Shown here piece by piece: positions 8,396 through 15,142 of a DNA stretch of 36,662 nucleotides (positions are counted from its first letter, which is position 1; every line of letters begins with the position of its first letter). The stretch covers positions 1-36,662 of the forward strand of contig CAMVAR010000001.1 of the NCBI GenBank assembly GCA_947165555.1, written 5' to 3'. The position numbers and the translations under genes were made by a program. The notes beneath the pieces are model-generated. The model was not told where the DNA came from, did not search any database, and saw nothing but the letters and a program-made list of their open reading frames with translations. This DNA is from an uncultured Pseudomonadota bacterium (GTDB lineage Bacteria > Pseudomonadota > Alphaproteobacteria > Rs-D84).

Positions 8396-10630
8396 ATGAA
8401 CCTGCTTATCGTTGAATCACCGTCTAAGGCAAAAACAATTGAAAAATATTTGGGGCGTGGTTGGCATGTAATCGCGTCGGTGGGACATGTACGCGACCTG
8501 GTTCCGGAAAATGGCAGTGTTGATACCGAACATGACTTTGCAATGCACTGGCAAATTATGCCGGGTAAAGAAAAACAAATAAAACTTATTACCGATAATG
8601 TACAAAAGGCCGATGCGGTATATCTGGCATCGGACCCAGACCGCGAAGGCGAGGCCATTGCGTGGCATATTTTAGATATATTAAATTCAAAGAAATTGTT
8701 GGGTAAAACACCCGTGTATCGTGTCGCATTTCATGAAATTACCAAACGGGCCGTGATGGACGCAATTGAACATCCGCGGGAAATTGATTCAAACCTGGTT
8801 GATGCGTATTTGGTCCGTCGGGCATTAGATTATTTAATTGGATTTGAAATATCGCCATTGTTATGGCGACGCAATTTGGGTAAATCGGCCGGACGCGTAC
8901 AATCGGTTGCGGTCAAATTGGTCGTTGACCGCGAACGCGAAATCGAAGATTTTAAATCGGTTGAATATTGGTCTGTGGCCGGACAATGTGATATTGCAAA
9001 AAAATCTTTTAACGCCGGGTTGGTATTTTTTGATGGTCAAAAAATTGAAAAGATGACATTGAAAAATTCTGATGATGTGGATAATGTTTTGCAACGGTTA
9101 AAAACACCGGTACACGCCGAAATATCACGTATAGATAAGAAAAAAACATCACATAAACCATACGCACCATTCACAACCAGTACTTTACAGCAAGAGGCCG
9201 CACGAAAATTATATTTTTCATCAAAAAAAACAATGTCTGTTGCACAAAAATTATATGAAAACGGGTTTATTACATATATGCGTACCGATGCAACAAATTT
9301 ATCTGCGGATGCGATTGGTGAAATAAGACGTTTTATCATGGAAAACTATGGTAATAAATTTTTGCCCACATCGCCAAATATATACCTTACAAAATCAAAA
9401 AATGCCCAAGAAGCACACGAAGCAATTCGTCCAACACACTTTGATTCGGCAACCAACGATTTAGAAGGTGATGAAAAAAAACTTTATGATTTAATATGGA
9501 AACGTACAATTGCGTGCCAAATGACAAATGCAGAATTTGATTCTGTATCGGTTGATATTTTAACTGATGATAAAATCGCAACATTTCATGCCGTCGGAAC
9601 AACACGTACATTTGATGGTTTTATGAAAATCTATACCGAAGACAAAGATGATAACGACGATGAAAATAATACAAAATTACCGCCAATGAATATTGGGGAT
9701 AATGTTATAATTTCAAAAATTACACCAGACCAACATTTTACCCAACCCCCCGCCAGATATACCGAGGCATCGTTGGTAAAAAAATTAGAAGAATTGGGTA
9801 TTGGGCGACCATCAACATACGCAACAATTATGTCAACTATTGTTGACCGTAACTATGTCGAACAAGATAAACAACGTCGTTTTCATCCGACGTCTGGCGG
9901 TTGGGTTATTGCCGCATATTTGGCAAAATATTTTTCAGATTTGGTTGATGTGAATTTTACCGCAAAAACCGAAGATACATTGGACGATGTGTCAAATGGA
10001 AAAACAGATAAAATTGCCGCATTAAACGATTTCTGGGGTAATACAAAAAATATGATTTCCGGGGCGCGTGATGTTAAAACATCTGATATTATTGATAATA
10101 TAAATTTATTTATGTATAAACATTTGTTCACCGACAACAATGATAAATGTCCGAAATGCGGTGGAAAACTGGGGATAAAATTGTCTAAATTTGGGCCATT
10201 TATCGGTTGTGAAAATTATCCAACATGTGATTATACCGCACGTATGACATCAAATGATACAACGGAAAAAACACAAACAAAAAATGAATCACGCGATTTG
10301 GGTAATGGTATTTCTTTTCGCATCGGGCGATTTGGACCTTATGTGACGGACGGCAAAAAAAATATCGCGGCGAAAAAATATACCGCTGATACAATAACAC
10401 TGGAAATCGCAAACGAATTATTATCGGGCGGCACACAAAAGGTGGAACCAATTGAAATTGGGAAAAATCCAACAACCGATAAAATGATTTATTTCTATCC
10501 GACCGGGCGTTATGGCGCATATATTTCAAGTAACAAGGTAAATGTTAGTGTCAAAGAACAACCAGATTTAGAAACCGCAATTGATTTGATAAACAATAAA
10601 AAACCGAAAAAAATGTTTAAGAAAAGGTAA
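8396..10630 (+). CDS. topA: DNA topoisomerase I (type IA)
   Basis: 744-aa enzyme that relaxes negative supercoils by passing single strands. The Toprim domain is at the N terminus (MNLLIVESPSKAKTIEKYLG and SDPDREGEAIAWH). The catalytic tyrosine lies in GFITYMRTDATNLS, about Y294. One clear C-terminal C4 zinc ribbon (CPKCGGKLG...GCENYPTCDY) is followed by two Toprim-C repeats (FGPYVTDGKKNIAAKKY and YGAYISSNKVNVSV). It is shorter than E. coli TopA (865 aa) because it has fewer zinc ribbons. Sitting directly behind rodA and before dnaG is an unusual operon position; dprA, a common alphaproteobacterial neighbour, is missing. Confidence 0.96.
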   Translation: MNLLIVESPSKAKTIEKYLGRGWHVIASVGHVRDLVPENGSVDTEHDFAMHWQIMPGKEKQIKLITDNVQKADAVYLASDPDREGEAIAWHILDILNSKKLLGKTPVYRVAFHEITKRAVMDAIEHPREIDSNLVDAYLVRRALDYLIGFEISPLLWRRNLGKSAGRVQSVAVKLVVDREREIEDFKSVEYWSVAGQCDIAKKSFNAGLVFFDGQKIEKMTLKNSDDVDNVLQRLKTPVHAEISRIDKKKTSHKPYAPFTTSTLQQEAARKLYFSSKKTMSVAQKLYENGFITYMRTDATNLSADAIGEIRRFIMENYGNKFLPTSPNIYLTKSKNAQEAHEAIRPTHFDSATNDLEGDEKKLYDLIWKRTIACQMTNAEFDSVSVDILTDDKIATFHAVGTTRTFDGFMKIYTEDKDDNDDENNTKLPPMNIGDNVIISKITPDQHFTQPPARYTEASLVKKLEELGIGRPSTYATIMSTIVDRNYVEQDKQRRFHPTSGGWVIAAYLAKYFSDLVDVNFTAKTEDTLDDVSNGKTDKIAALNDFWGNTKNMISGARDVKTSDIIDNINLFMYKHLFTDNNDKCPKCGGKLGIKLSKFGPFIGCENYPTCDYTARMTSNDTTEKTQTKNESRDLGNGISFRIGRFGPYVTDGKKNIAAKKYTADTITLEIANELLSGGTQKVEPIEIGKNPTTDKMIYFYPTGRYGAYISSNKVNVSVKEQPDLETAIDLINNKKPKKMFKKR

Positions 10631-10633
10631 AGT

Positions 10634-10912
10634 ATGAATATATTTCAAAAATATAAACTTTACAGAAATATCATAAAACAAAAACCGGTTTGTGTTATTG
10701 TTTATAATGATAAATATATGATTTATGATACAGATTCTTATAAAGTTGATATTTATTCTATTAAAAAATCGGATTTTTTGTATATTAAACCCCGTTTTTT
10801 TAAGCCTATATACTCTGCCAAAGTTCACAAAAAAAATGAAAAAAGTTTTGTACTTTTCGATGGTTTTATGGCAAAAAGATTATTTGAATATGGAAAACAA
10901 AACCAAAAATGA
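10634..10912 (+). CDS. Small basic hypothetical protein between topA and dnaG
   Basis: 92-aa protein of no family I recognise. It is rich in Lys, Tyr and Phe, with alternating hydrophobic beta-like stretches (PVCVIVYNDKYMIYDTDSYKVDIYSIKKSDFLYI) and a basic C terminus. There is no signal peptide or membrane segment. An AAGG ribosome site precedes the ATG. It starts 3 bp after topA and overlaps the dnaG start by 4 nt (ATGA), so it is very likely translated as part of the operon. The tight fit argues for a real gene; the function is unknown. Confidence 0.7.
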   Translation: MNIFQKYKLYRNIIKQKPVCVIVYNDKYMIYDTDSYKVDIYSIKKSDFLYIKPRFFKPIYSAKVHKKNEKSFVLFDGFMAKRLFEYGKQNQK

Positions 10913-12522
10913 CAAAATATGACAATAATTTTACCGACCAATTACGTGAACGACTTTCAATTGTCGATGTTGTATCGCGGCGTGTGCCTTTGAAAAAAAA
11001 AGGTCAAAATTATTGGGGGTGTTGCCCGTTTCATAATGAAAAAACACCGTCTTTTTCTGTCAATGAAGACAAAGGTTTTTTTCACTGTTTCGGTTGTGGA
11101 AAGCACGGTGACATTATTTCGTTCACAATGGAAACTGAACATGTTGATTTCAAAACCGCGATTGCCGAATTGGCCGATATGGCGGGATTAAAGTTGCCGG
11201 ATTATAAACCGAAATCACAACAACAAATTGATGCGGAAGAATCATATATTTCAATCACGGCGGCGGCGGCGAAAATGTACGCGGAAAAACTTTTTACACC
11301 CGATGGCGCGCATGCGTTGGAATATGTGCGTCGCCGCGGTTTTAGTGATGAAATGATAAAAAAATATGGTATCGGATATGCACCAAAAAATAATATTATT
11401 TCAAACAAATTTGCAAATACTAAACAGGAAAAAATTATTGCGACGGGTCTTGTACGCCGCGGTGATTACGGGTTATATGATTTCTTTCGTGATAAATTAA
11501 TGTTTCCAATTTTTAATACACATGGACAAATTGTTGCGTTTTCCGGGCGTTCATTGGATGGGTCAGAACCCAAATATATAAATACAACCGATACAGAAAT
11601 GTTCCATAAACGACAAACTTTGTTCGGGTTTAATTTTGCACGCGAATCTATTCACCGTGCAAACCGCGCAATTATTGTCGAAGGTCAAATTGACGCAATT
11701 CAGATGCAATGTCATGGTTTTGGTGAAACGGTTGCACCACTTGGCACCGCATTGACCGAAGACCATATTGCAATTTTATGCAAGGCGAACAGAAACATTA
11801 TTTTTTGTTTTGATGGTGATAACGCCGGACAAAAGGCCGCCGCACGTGCATGTGGTTTAATAATACCATTTTTACGCGATAATTCCGATGTGCGTTTCGC
11901 ATTTGTCACCGGTGGCAAAGACCCTGATGAAATTTTACGCCGGGGCGGGGCGGGGGATATGAAAAAAATCATTGATGATGCGGTGCCATTGGTGGATTTT
12001 TTATGGAATACGGCAAATAAAAATTTCCTTGTTAATACACCATCTGGGAAAACCCAGGCGGAAAAATTTATTAATACAGAAATTGAAAAAATTAATGATA
12101 AATTATTACGTTCTCAATTCGCCCAAGAATATAATAAACGAAAATTTAACGAATGGCACAAATGGAAAAAAACACCGGAAATAGTACCTATATCGGTTCC
12201 TAAGACAGATTCTGTTATAAAAAATACTATTATTTATATTGTAAATAAATATCCAGAAATCGCAGAACGATATGGTGATTTTATAGGTGGTTTTAATCTG
12301 GATTTTAATACAGATGTAAATGTGGATTTAAATTTAGATTTAAAGTCTGCGGAAAAATACCTGGTGTCGTTAAAATTACAAAAATATATCGAAAATTTAG
12401 AGTTAAAAAAACGTGAAATTACCATTGGTGCGTTATCAAATGGAAATGATGTACGTGACGAAATACGCCGTATAGACGATGAAATAATAAAAATGAAAGA
12501 ACGTTTTGATTTGTTGGTGTAA
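10909..12522 (+). CDS. dnaG: DNA primase
   Basis: 537-aa primase that makes RNA primers at the replication fork. The N-terminal CHC2 zinc-binding domain is clear (CCPFHNEKTPSFSVNEDKG then HCFGCGKHGD). The RNA polymerase core contains the Toprim motifs IIVEGQIDAI and CFDGDNAGQKAA, and GGKDPDEILRRGG follows. The C-terminal region (about 400-537), which should bind the DnaB helicase, is divergent, Lys/Asn-rich and a little short compared with E. coli DnaG (581 aa). The rpoD gene that often follows dnaG is absent; ychF follows convergently after 6 bp. Confidence 0.95.
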   Translation: MTKYDNNFTDQLRERLSIVDVVSRRVPLKKKGQNYWGCCPFHNEKTPSFSVNEDKGFFHCFGCGKHGDIISFTMETEHVDFKTAIAELADMAGLKLPDYKPKSQQQIDAEESYISITAAAAKMYAEKLFTPDGAHALEYVRRRGFSDEMIKKYGIGYAPKNNIISNKFANTKQEKIIATGLVRRGDYGLYDFFRDKLMFPIFNTHGQIVAFSGRSLDGSEPKYINTTDTEMFHKRQTLFGFNFARESIHRANRAIIVEGQIDAIQMQCHGFGETVAPLGTALTEDHIAILCKANRNIIFCFDGDNAGQKAAARACGLIIPFLRDNSDVRFAFVTGGKDPDEILRRGGAGDMKKIIDDAVPLVDFLWNTANKNFLVNTPSGKTQAEKFINTEIEKINDKLLRSQFAQEYNKRKFNEWHKWKKTPEIVPISVPKTDSVIKNTIIYIVNKYPEIAERYGDFIGGFNLDFNTDVNVDLNLDLKSAEKYLVSLKLQKYIENLELKKREITIGALSNGNDVRDEIRRIDDEIIKMKERFDLLV

Positions 12523-12528
12523 TCGATT

Positions 12529-13608
12529 TTAATTGTTAAACAAGAAATGACATATATCACCTTCTTGCATTATATAATCACGGCCAACAAGACGCATTTT
12601 TCCCGCCTCTTTGACGGCGACTTCACCACCAAATTCTATATAATCAGATGGTGATATAACCTCGGCCCGGATAAAACCACGTTCAAAATCAGTATGAATT
12701 TTTCCGGCCGCCATTGGCGCGGTCATACCACGGGTAATTGTCCATGCGTGTGCCTCTTTTGGACCGACGGTATAAAATGTTTGTAACCCCAATGTTTCGT
12801 ATCCGGTTTTTATAATTTTTTCCAATCCGGATTGTTCCAATCCCAAATCATTTAAAAAAATTTTTCGTTCATCAGGGTCAACAATTTGCGCAATTTCCAT
12901 TTCTATTTTCCCTGATATTATTAAAACCGGATTTTTTTCACCAAATTTTTTTATAACCATTTCCGAATATTTATTACCGGATGCCGCGGCTGATTCTTCG
13001 ACATTACATACATAAATAACCGGTTTTGACGTTAGTAAATTAAATGGTTTACAATCAACATCTGTTTCACGCGCAGGTACAGATTTTTCTAAACTTTCAC
13101 GAATTTTGTTTGCATCAGCTAATAGTTTTATTGCAACCTTGTCCAAACCATGCGCCTTTTTTTCAAGGTTTTTTATTTGTTTTGTTAAACTTTCTAAATC
13201 AGCAAGCATAAGTTCGGTTTCAATTGTTTCAATATCTGAAATTGGGTCAATACGGCCATCAACATGCACAATATCATCATTTTCAAAACATCGCACAACA
13301 TGAATTATTGCGTCCGTTTCAAGAATATTCCCAAGAAATTTATTCCCTAAACCTTCGCCTGTTGATGCCCCACGGACCAAACCTGCAATATCAACAATTT
13401 CCAACTGAGTCGGGATTATTTTCGCAGAATTATCAACCGCCGCCAATTTATGTAATGTTTCATCTGGTACAACAACACGACCGGTATTTGGTTCAATTGT
13501 ACAAAACGGATAATTTTGCGCGTCGGCCGCGGCACTTTGTGTTAATGCATTAAATAATGTCGATTTACCAACATTTGGCAATCCAACAATTCCGCAATTG
13601 AAACCCAT
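12529..13608 (-). CDS. ychF: Ribosome-binding ATPase YchF (OBG family)
   Basis: 359-aa P-loop ATPase of the Obg superfamily that binds ribosomes and is implicated in translation and stress control. The Walker A motif is GLPNVGKST (about residues 8-16) and switch II is DIAGLVRGASTGEGLGNKFL. A coiled coil sits at about 135-165, and the C-terminal TGS domain ends in AGKMRLVGRDYIMQEGDICHFLFNN, which is highly conserved in YchF. The start MGFNCGIVGLPNVGKS is chosen because AAGGAT lies just upstream; a longer in-frame reading to 13662 adds 18 unlikely residues. It is divergent from the SufBD-like gene, whose -35 box lies inside the first codons of ychF. Confidence 0.96.
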   Translation of the reverse strand: MGFNCGIVGLPNVGKSTLFNALTQSAAADAQNYPFCTIEPNTGRVVVPDETLHKLAAVDNSAKIIPTQLEIVDIAGLVRGASTGEGLGNKFLGNILETDAIIHVVRCFENDDIVHVDGRIDPISDIETIETELMLADLESLTKQIKNLEKKAHGLDKVAIKLLADANKIRESLEKSVPARETDVDCKPFNLLTSKPVIYVCNVEESAAASGNKYSEMVIKKFGEKNPVLIISGKIEMEIAQIVDPDERKIFLNDLGLEQSGLEKIIKTGYETLGLQTFYTVGPKEAHAWTITRGMTAPMAAGKIHTDFERGFIRAEVISPSDYIEFGGEVAVKEAGKMRLVGRDYIMQEGDICHFLFNN

Positions 13609-13626
13609 AATAAAATCCTTTATAAT
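13598..13626 (+). promoter_or_regulatory. Strong promoter of the SufBD-like gene
   Basis: TTGAAA (13598-13603), exactly 17 bp, then a perfect TATAAT (13621-13626). The predicted start of transcription (about 13633) lies only a few bases before the ATG at 13637, so the mRNA would be nearly leaderless. The -35 box overlaps the 5' end of ychF on the other strand. Confidence 0.65.
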
Positions 13627-13636
13627 ACATATTAAT

Positions 13637-14323
13637 ATGTCATACATCTGGAACAAATTCAATATAAAAACATTTCCCGCAGAAACGATTGTTTACTGTG
13701 ATGGGAATTATCAAGAACAATTTTCAACACTAACAGAATTTGGCGCGTTATCAAAAAAATACGATTTACCAGTACATATTATATATGTTGGTAAAATTCA
13801 GCGCGAAAATACATTAAATATAAATTTGAATACAGATAATCAACCGGTATTTCTTAGTGTTAATGTTTCAAATGATTCCCCGGCAATTTTAAACATTTTT
13901 ATCAAAAATGCCGGGGAAAATTCTGATATTCGTGGCCATATAATGTTGAAAAATTATTCAGATTTGGTCGTTAATATTATCGGGGAACATATTGTTAAAA
14001 ATTCAGGTATTTTATTACAAACCAAGGTAATTGGTGCAAAAAACAGTTATTCAAAAATATCGGCCGTCGCAATTGTTGAAAAAAATTGCGAAAATATAGT
14101 TTCTGATGTTCGTATGTCAGGACACGCATTAGATACAACCGCAAAAATACGATTTATACCGCGACAATGTATTTCATCAGTACCAAAATCTGCCGAACAT
14201 AGTGCGTATTTATTCCACGAAAACCCGGCACAGGAATTATATCTGCGTGGGGCGGGATTATCCGGTGCAGAGGTCAAAGATACTATGGTCGAAGCATTTA
14301 TAAACGATTTTAATCTGTTTTAA
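13637..14323 (+). CDS. Short orphan SufB/SufD-like protein
   Basis: 228-aa protein resembling the C-terminal beta-helix core of SufB/SufD, the Fe-S cluster assembly scaffold. The end (AEHSAYLFHENPAQELYLRGAGLSGAEVKDTMVEAFINDF) has the pattern of the SufBD C terminus, in which an 'LYLRSRGLS..EA...L..GF' helix pair follows the core. It is about half the length of a normal SufD (~400 aa), and no sufC, sufS or sufE is nearby. The usual CSHG metal-ligand motif is not seen (the corresponding part reads RFIPRQCISS), so it may be degenerate or repurposed. The start at 13637 is preferred over the ATG at 13598, which lies at the -35 box. It is followed by a hairpin shared with rpmJ. Confidence 0.65.
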   Translation: MSYIWNKFNIKTFPAETIVYCDGNYQEQFSTLTEFGALSKKYDLPVHIIYVGKIQRENTLNINLNTDNQPVFLSVNVSNDSPAILNIFIKNAGENSDIRGHIMLKNYSDLVVNIIGEHIVKNSGILLQTKVIGAKNSYSKISAVAIVEKNCENIVSDVRMSGHALDTTAKIRFIPRQCISSVPKSAEHSAYLFHENPAQELYLRGAGLSGAEVKDTMVEAFINDFNLF

Positions 14324-14331
14324 ATACATAT

Positions 14332-14366
14332 AAAAAAACGGTATCTTGTAACCATCAAGAATACCG
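14332..14366 (-). terminator. Terminator of rpmJ (possibly bidirectional)
   Basis: Inverted repeat CGGTATCTTG/CAAGAATACCG (one bulged base, 7-nt loop) followed on the minus strand by seven T. It ends rpmJ and may also slow transcription from the SufBD-like gene arriving from the other side, where the T-run is weaker. Confidence 0.7.
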
Positions 14367-14387
14367 TAATTTATTATAAATACAGGA

Positions 14388-14522
14388 TTATTTTCTTTTA
14401 AAACCCTGTTTTGCTTTGAATTTTGGGTTATCTGGGTCGATTAATACAATCTGTTTACCACGACGGATTTGTTTTATATTACCGCGCTTTTTCCAGGCCC
14501 GCAAAGAACTTAAAAACTTCAT
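14388..14522 (-). CDS. rpmJ: Large subunit ribosomal protein L36
   Basis: 44-aa basic protein beginning MKFLSSLRAWKKR and containing GKQIVLIDPDNPKFKAKQG, the pattern of the zinc-free, C-minus (YkgO-like) L36 form usual in alphaproteobacteria. The four zinc-binding Cys/His positions of the C-plus form are absent. An AAAGGAT ribosome site precedes the ATG, a TATAAT promoter is upstream, and a terminator follows. It is a monocistronic gene. Confidence 0.9.
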   Translation of the reverse strand: MKFLSSLRAWKKRGNIKQIRRGKQIVLIDPDNPKFKAKQGFKRK

Positions 14523-14546
14523 ATTAATATCCTTTTTGCATGGGGT

Positions 14547-14574
14547 ATTATAAACACTTTTTAACAAAAATCAA
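14547..14574 (-). promoter_or_regulatory. rpmJ promoter
   Basis: On the minus strand TTGATT (14569-14574), a 16-bp spacer and a perfect TATAAT (14547-14552), about 25 bp before the rpmJ start. Confidence 0.55.
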
Positions 14575-14611
14575 ATAATATATTATTTATTTTGTTTTTG
14601 TTATTTGGTCG

Positions 14612-14796
14612 GTTGAATTTGTTGAAAAGTGGTTTTAAACAAAGTTTTCAACAAAAAAATCCAGTAATTTAGTGGTTTTTAATAAAAATGTTGAAAAATA
14701 TAACCTGTTGAAAAACTGTGGAAAAAAATAAAGGTTTTCAATATTTTCAACAATTTTATGTTTTTGTTTTTTATACTTGTTGAAAATTGTTGAAAT
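14612..14796. repeat. Cluster of TGTTGAAAA nonamer boxes
   Basis: Six exact copies of TGTTGAAAA occur at 14620-14628, 14645-14653 (inverted), 14689-14697, 14706-14714, 14744-14752 (inverted) and 14778-14786. Near matches are TGTGGAAAA at 14717-14725, TATTGAAAA at 14735-14743 (inverted) and TGTTGAAAT at 14788-14796. The array fills the gap between the rpmJ and virB3 promoters and lies beside a very AT-rich stretch (about 14570-14610). TGTGGAAAA differs from the reverse complement of the classic DnaA box (TGTGGATAA) by one base and TGTTGAAAA by two. Either a DnaA-box cluster or a binding array for another regulator would fit. The rest of 14523-14836 holds the two promoters and no gene. Confidence 0.7.
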
Positions 14797-14805
14797 TGTT
14801 ATAAT
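14777..14805 (+). promoter_or_regulatory. Promoter of virB3-virB4
   Basis: TTGTTG (14777-14782), 17-bp spacer, perfect TATAAT (14800-14805). Start of transcription is expected near 14812, followed by an AGGGGGG ribosome site before the virB3 ATG. Two of the TGTTGAAAA-type boxes overlap the -35 and the spacer, so their occupancy would be expected to affect this promoter. Confidence 0.55.
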
Positions 14806-14836
14806 GCAATTATAGCAGGTTAGGGGGGAATTTAAA

Positions 14837-15142
14837 ATGAGACAACAGGTACTAAAAGCATTGGCAAATCCGTCACATTTGTTCTTTGTACCGTACACAT
14901 TGGCCGTGATAAATTTCATGGTTCAGTTTTGTATTTTTATTATTTTATTTACAATTGGTATTTTTGTTTTTGGAATAGAAGATGTTGCCGGATATATAAA
15001 CCCATTGTATTTTTTAATATCTGTATGTGTTGTTCATATGATTTTAGCGCGTTATTCAAAACGTGACCCACAACTTGGCCAAATTTTAATCGCAAAAATA
15101 CGTATGTTAAAAAATAAAATACCACGGAGGTTGGCCGCATGA
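14837..15142 (+). CDS. virB3: Type IV secretion inner-membrane protein VirB3
   Basis: 101-aa protein with two closely spaced membrane segments (about residues 20-50 and 57-75) and a basic C terminus. This is the size and topology of VirB3, the small inner-membrane component that partners the VirB4 ATPase. The N terminus (VLKALANPSHLFFVPYTLAVINF) fits the VirB3 pattern of a polar start followed by a proline-containing first helix. It overlaps virB4 by 4 nt (ATGA), and the virB3-virB4 pairing is the strongest support. Confidence 0.85.
   Translation: MRQQVLKALANPSHLFFVPYTLAVINFMVQFCIFIILFTIGIFVFGIEDVAGYINPLYFLISVCVVHMILARYSKRDPQLGQILIAKIRMLKNKIPRRLAA

Noticed and set aside
14523..14836. CRISPR array, because of the repeated nonamers
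   Set aside because: The repeats are only 9 bp, occur in both orientations and have irregular spacing of about 10-45 bp, with no cas genes nearby.
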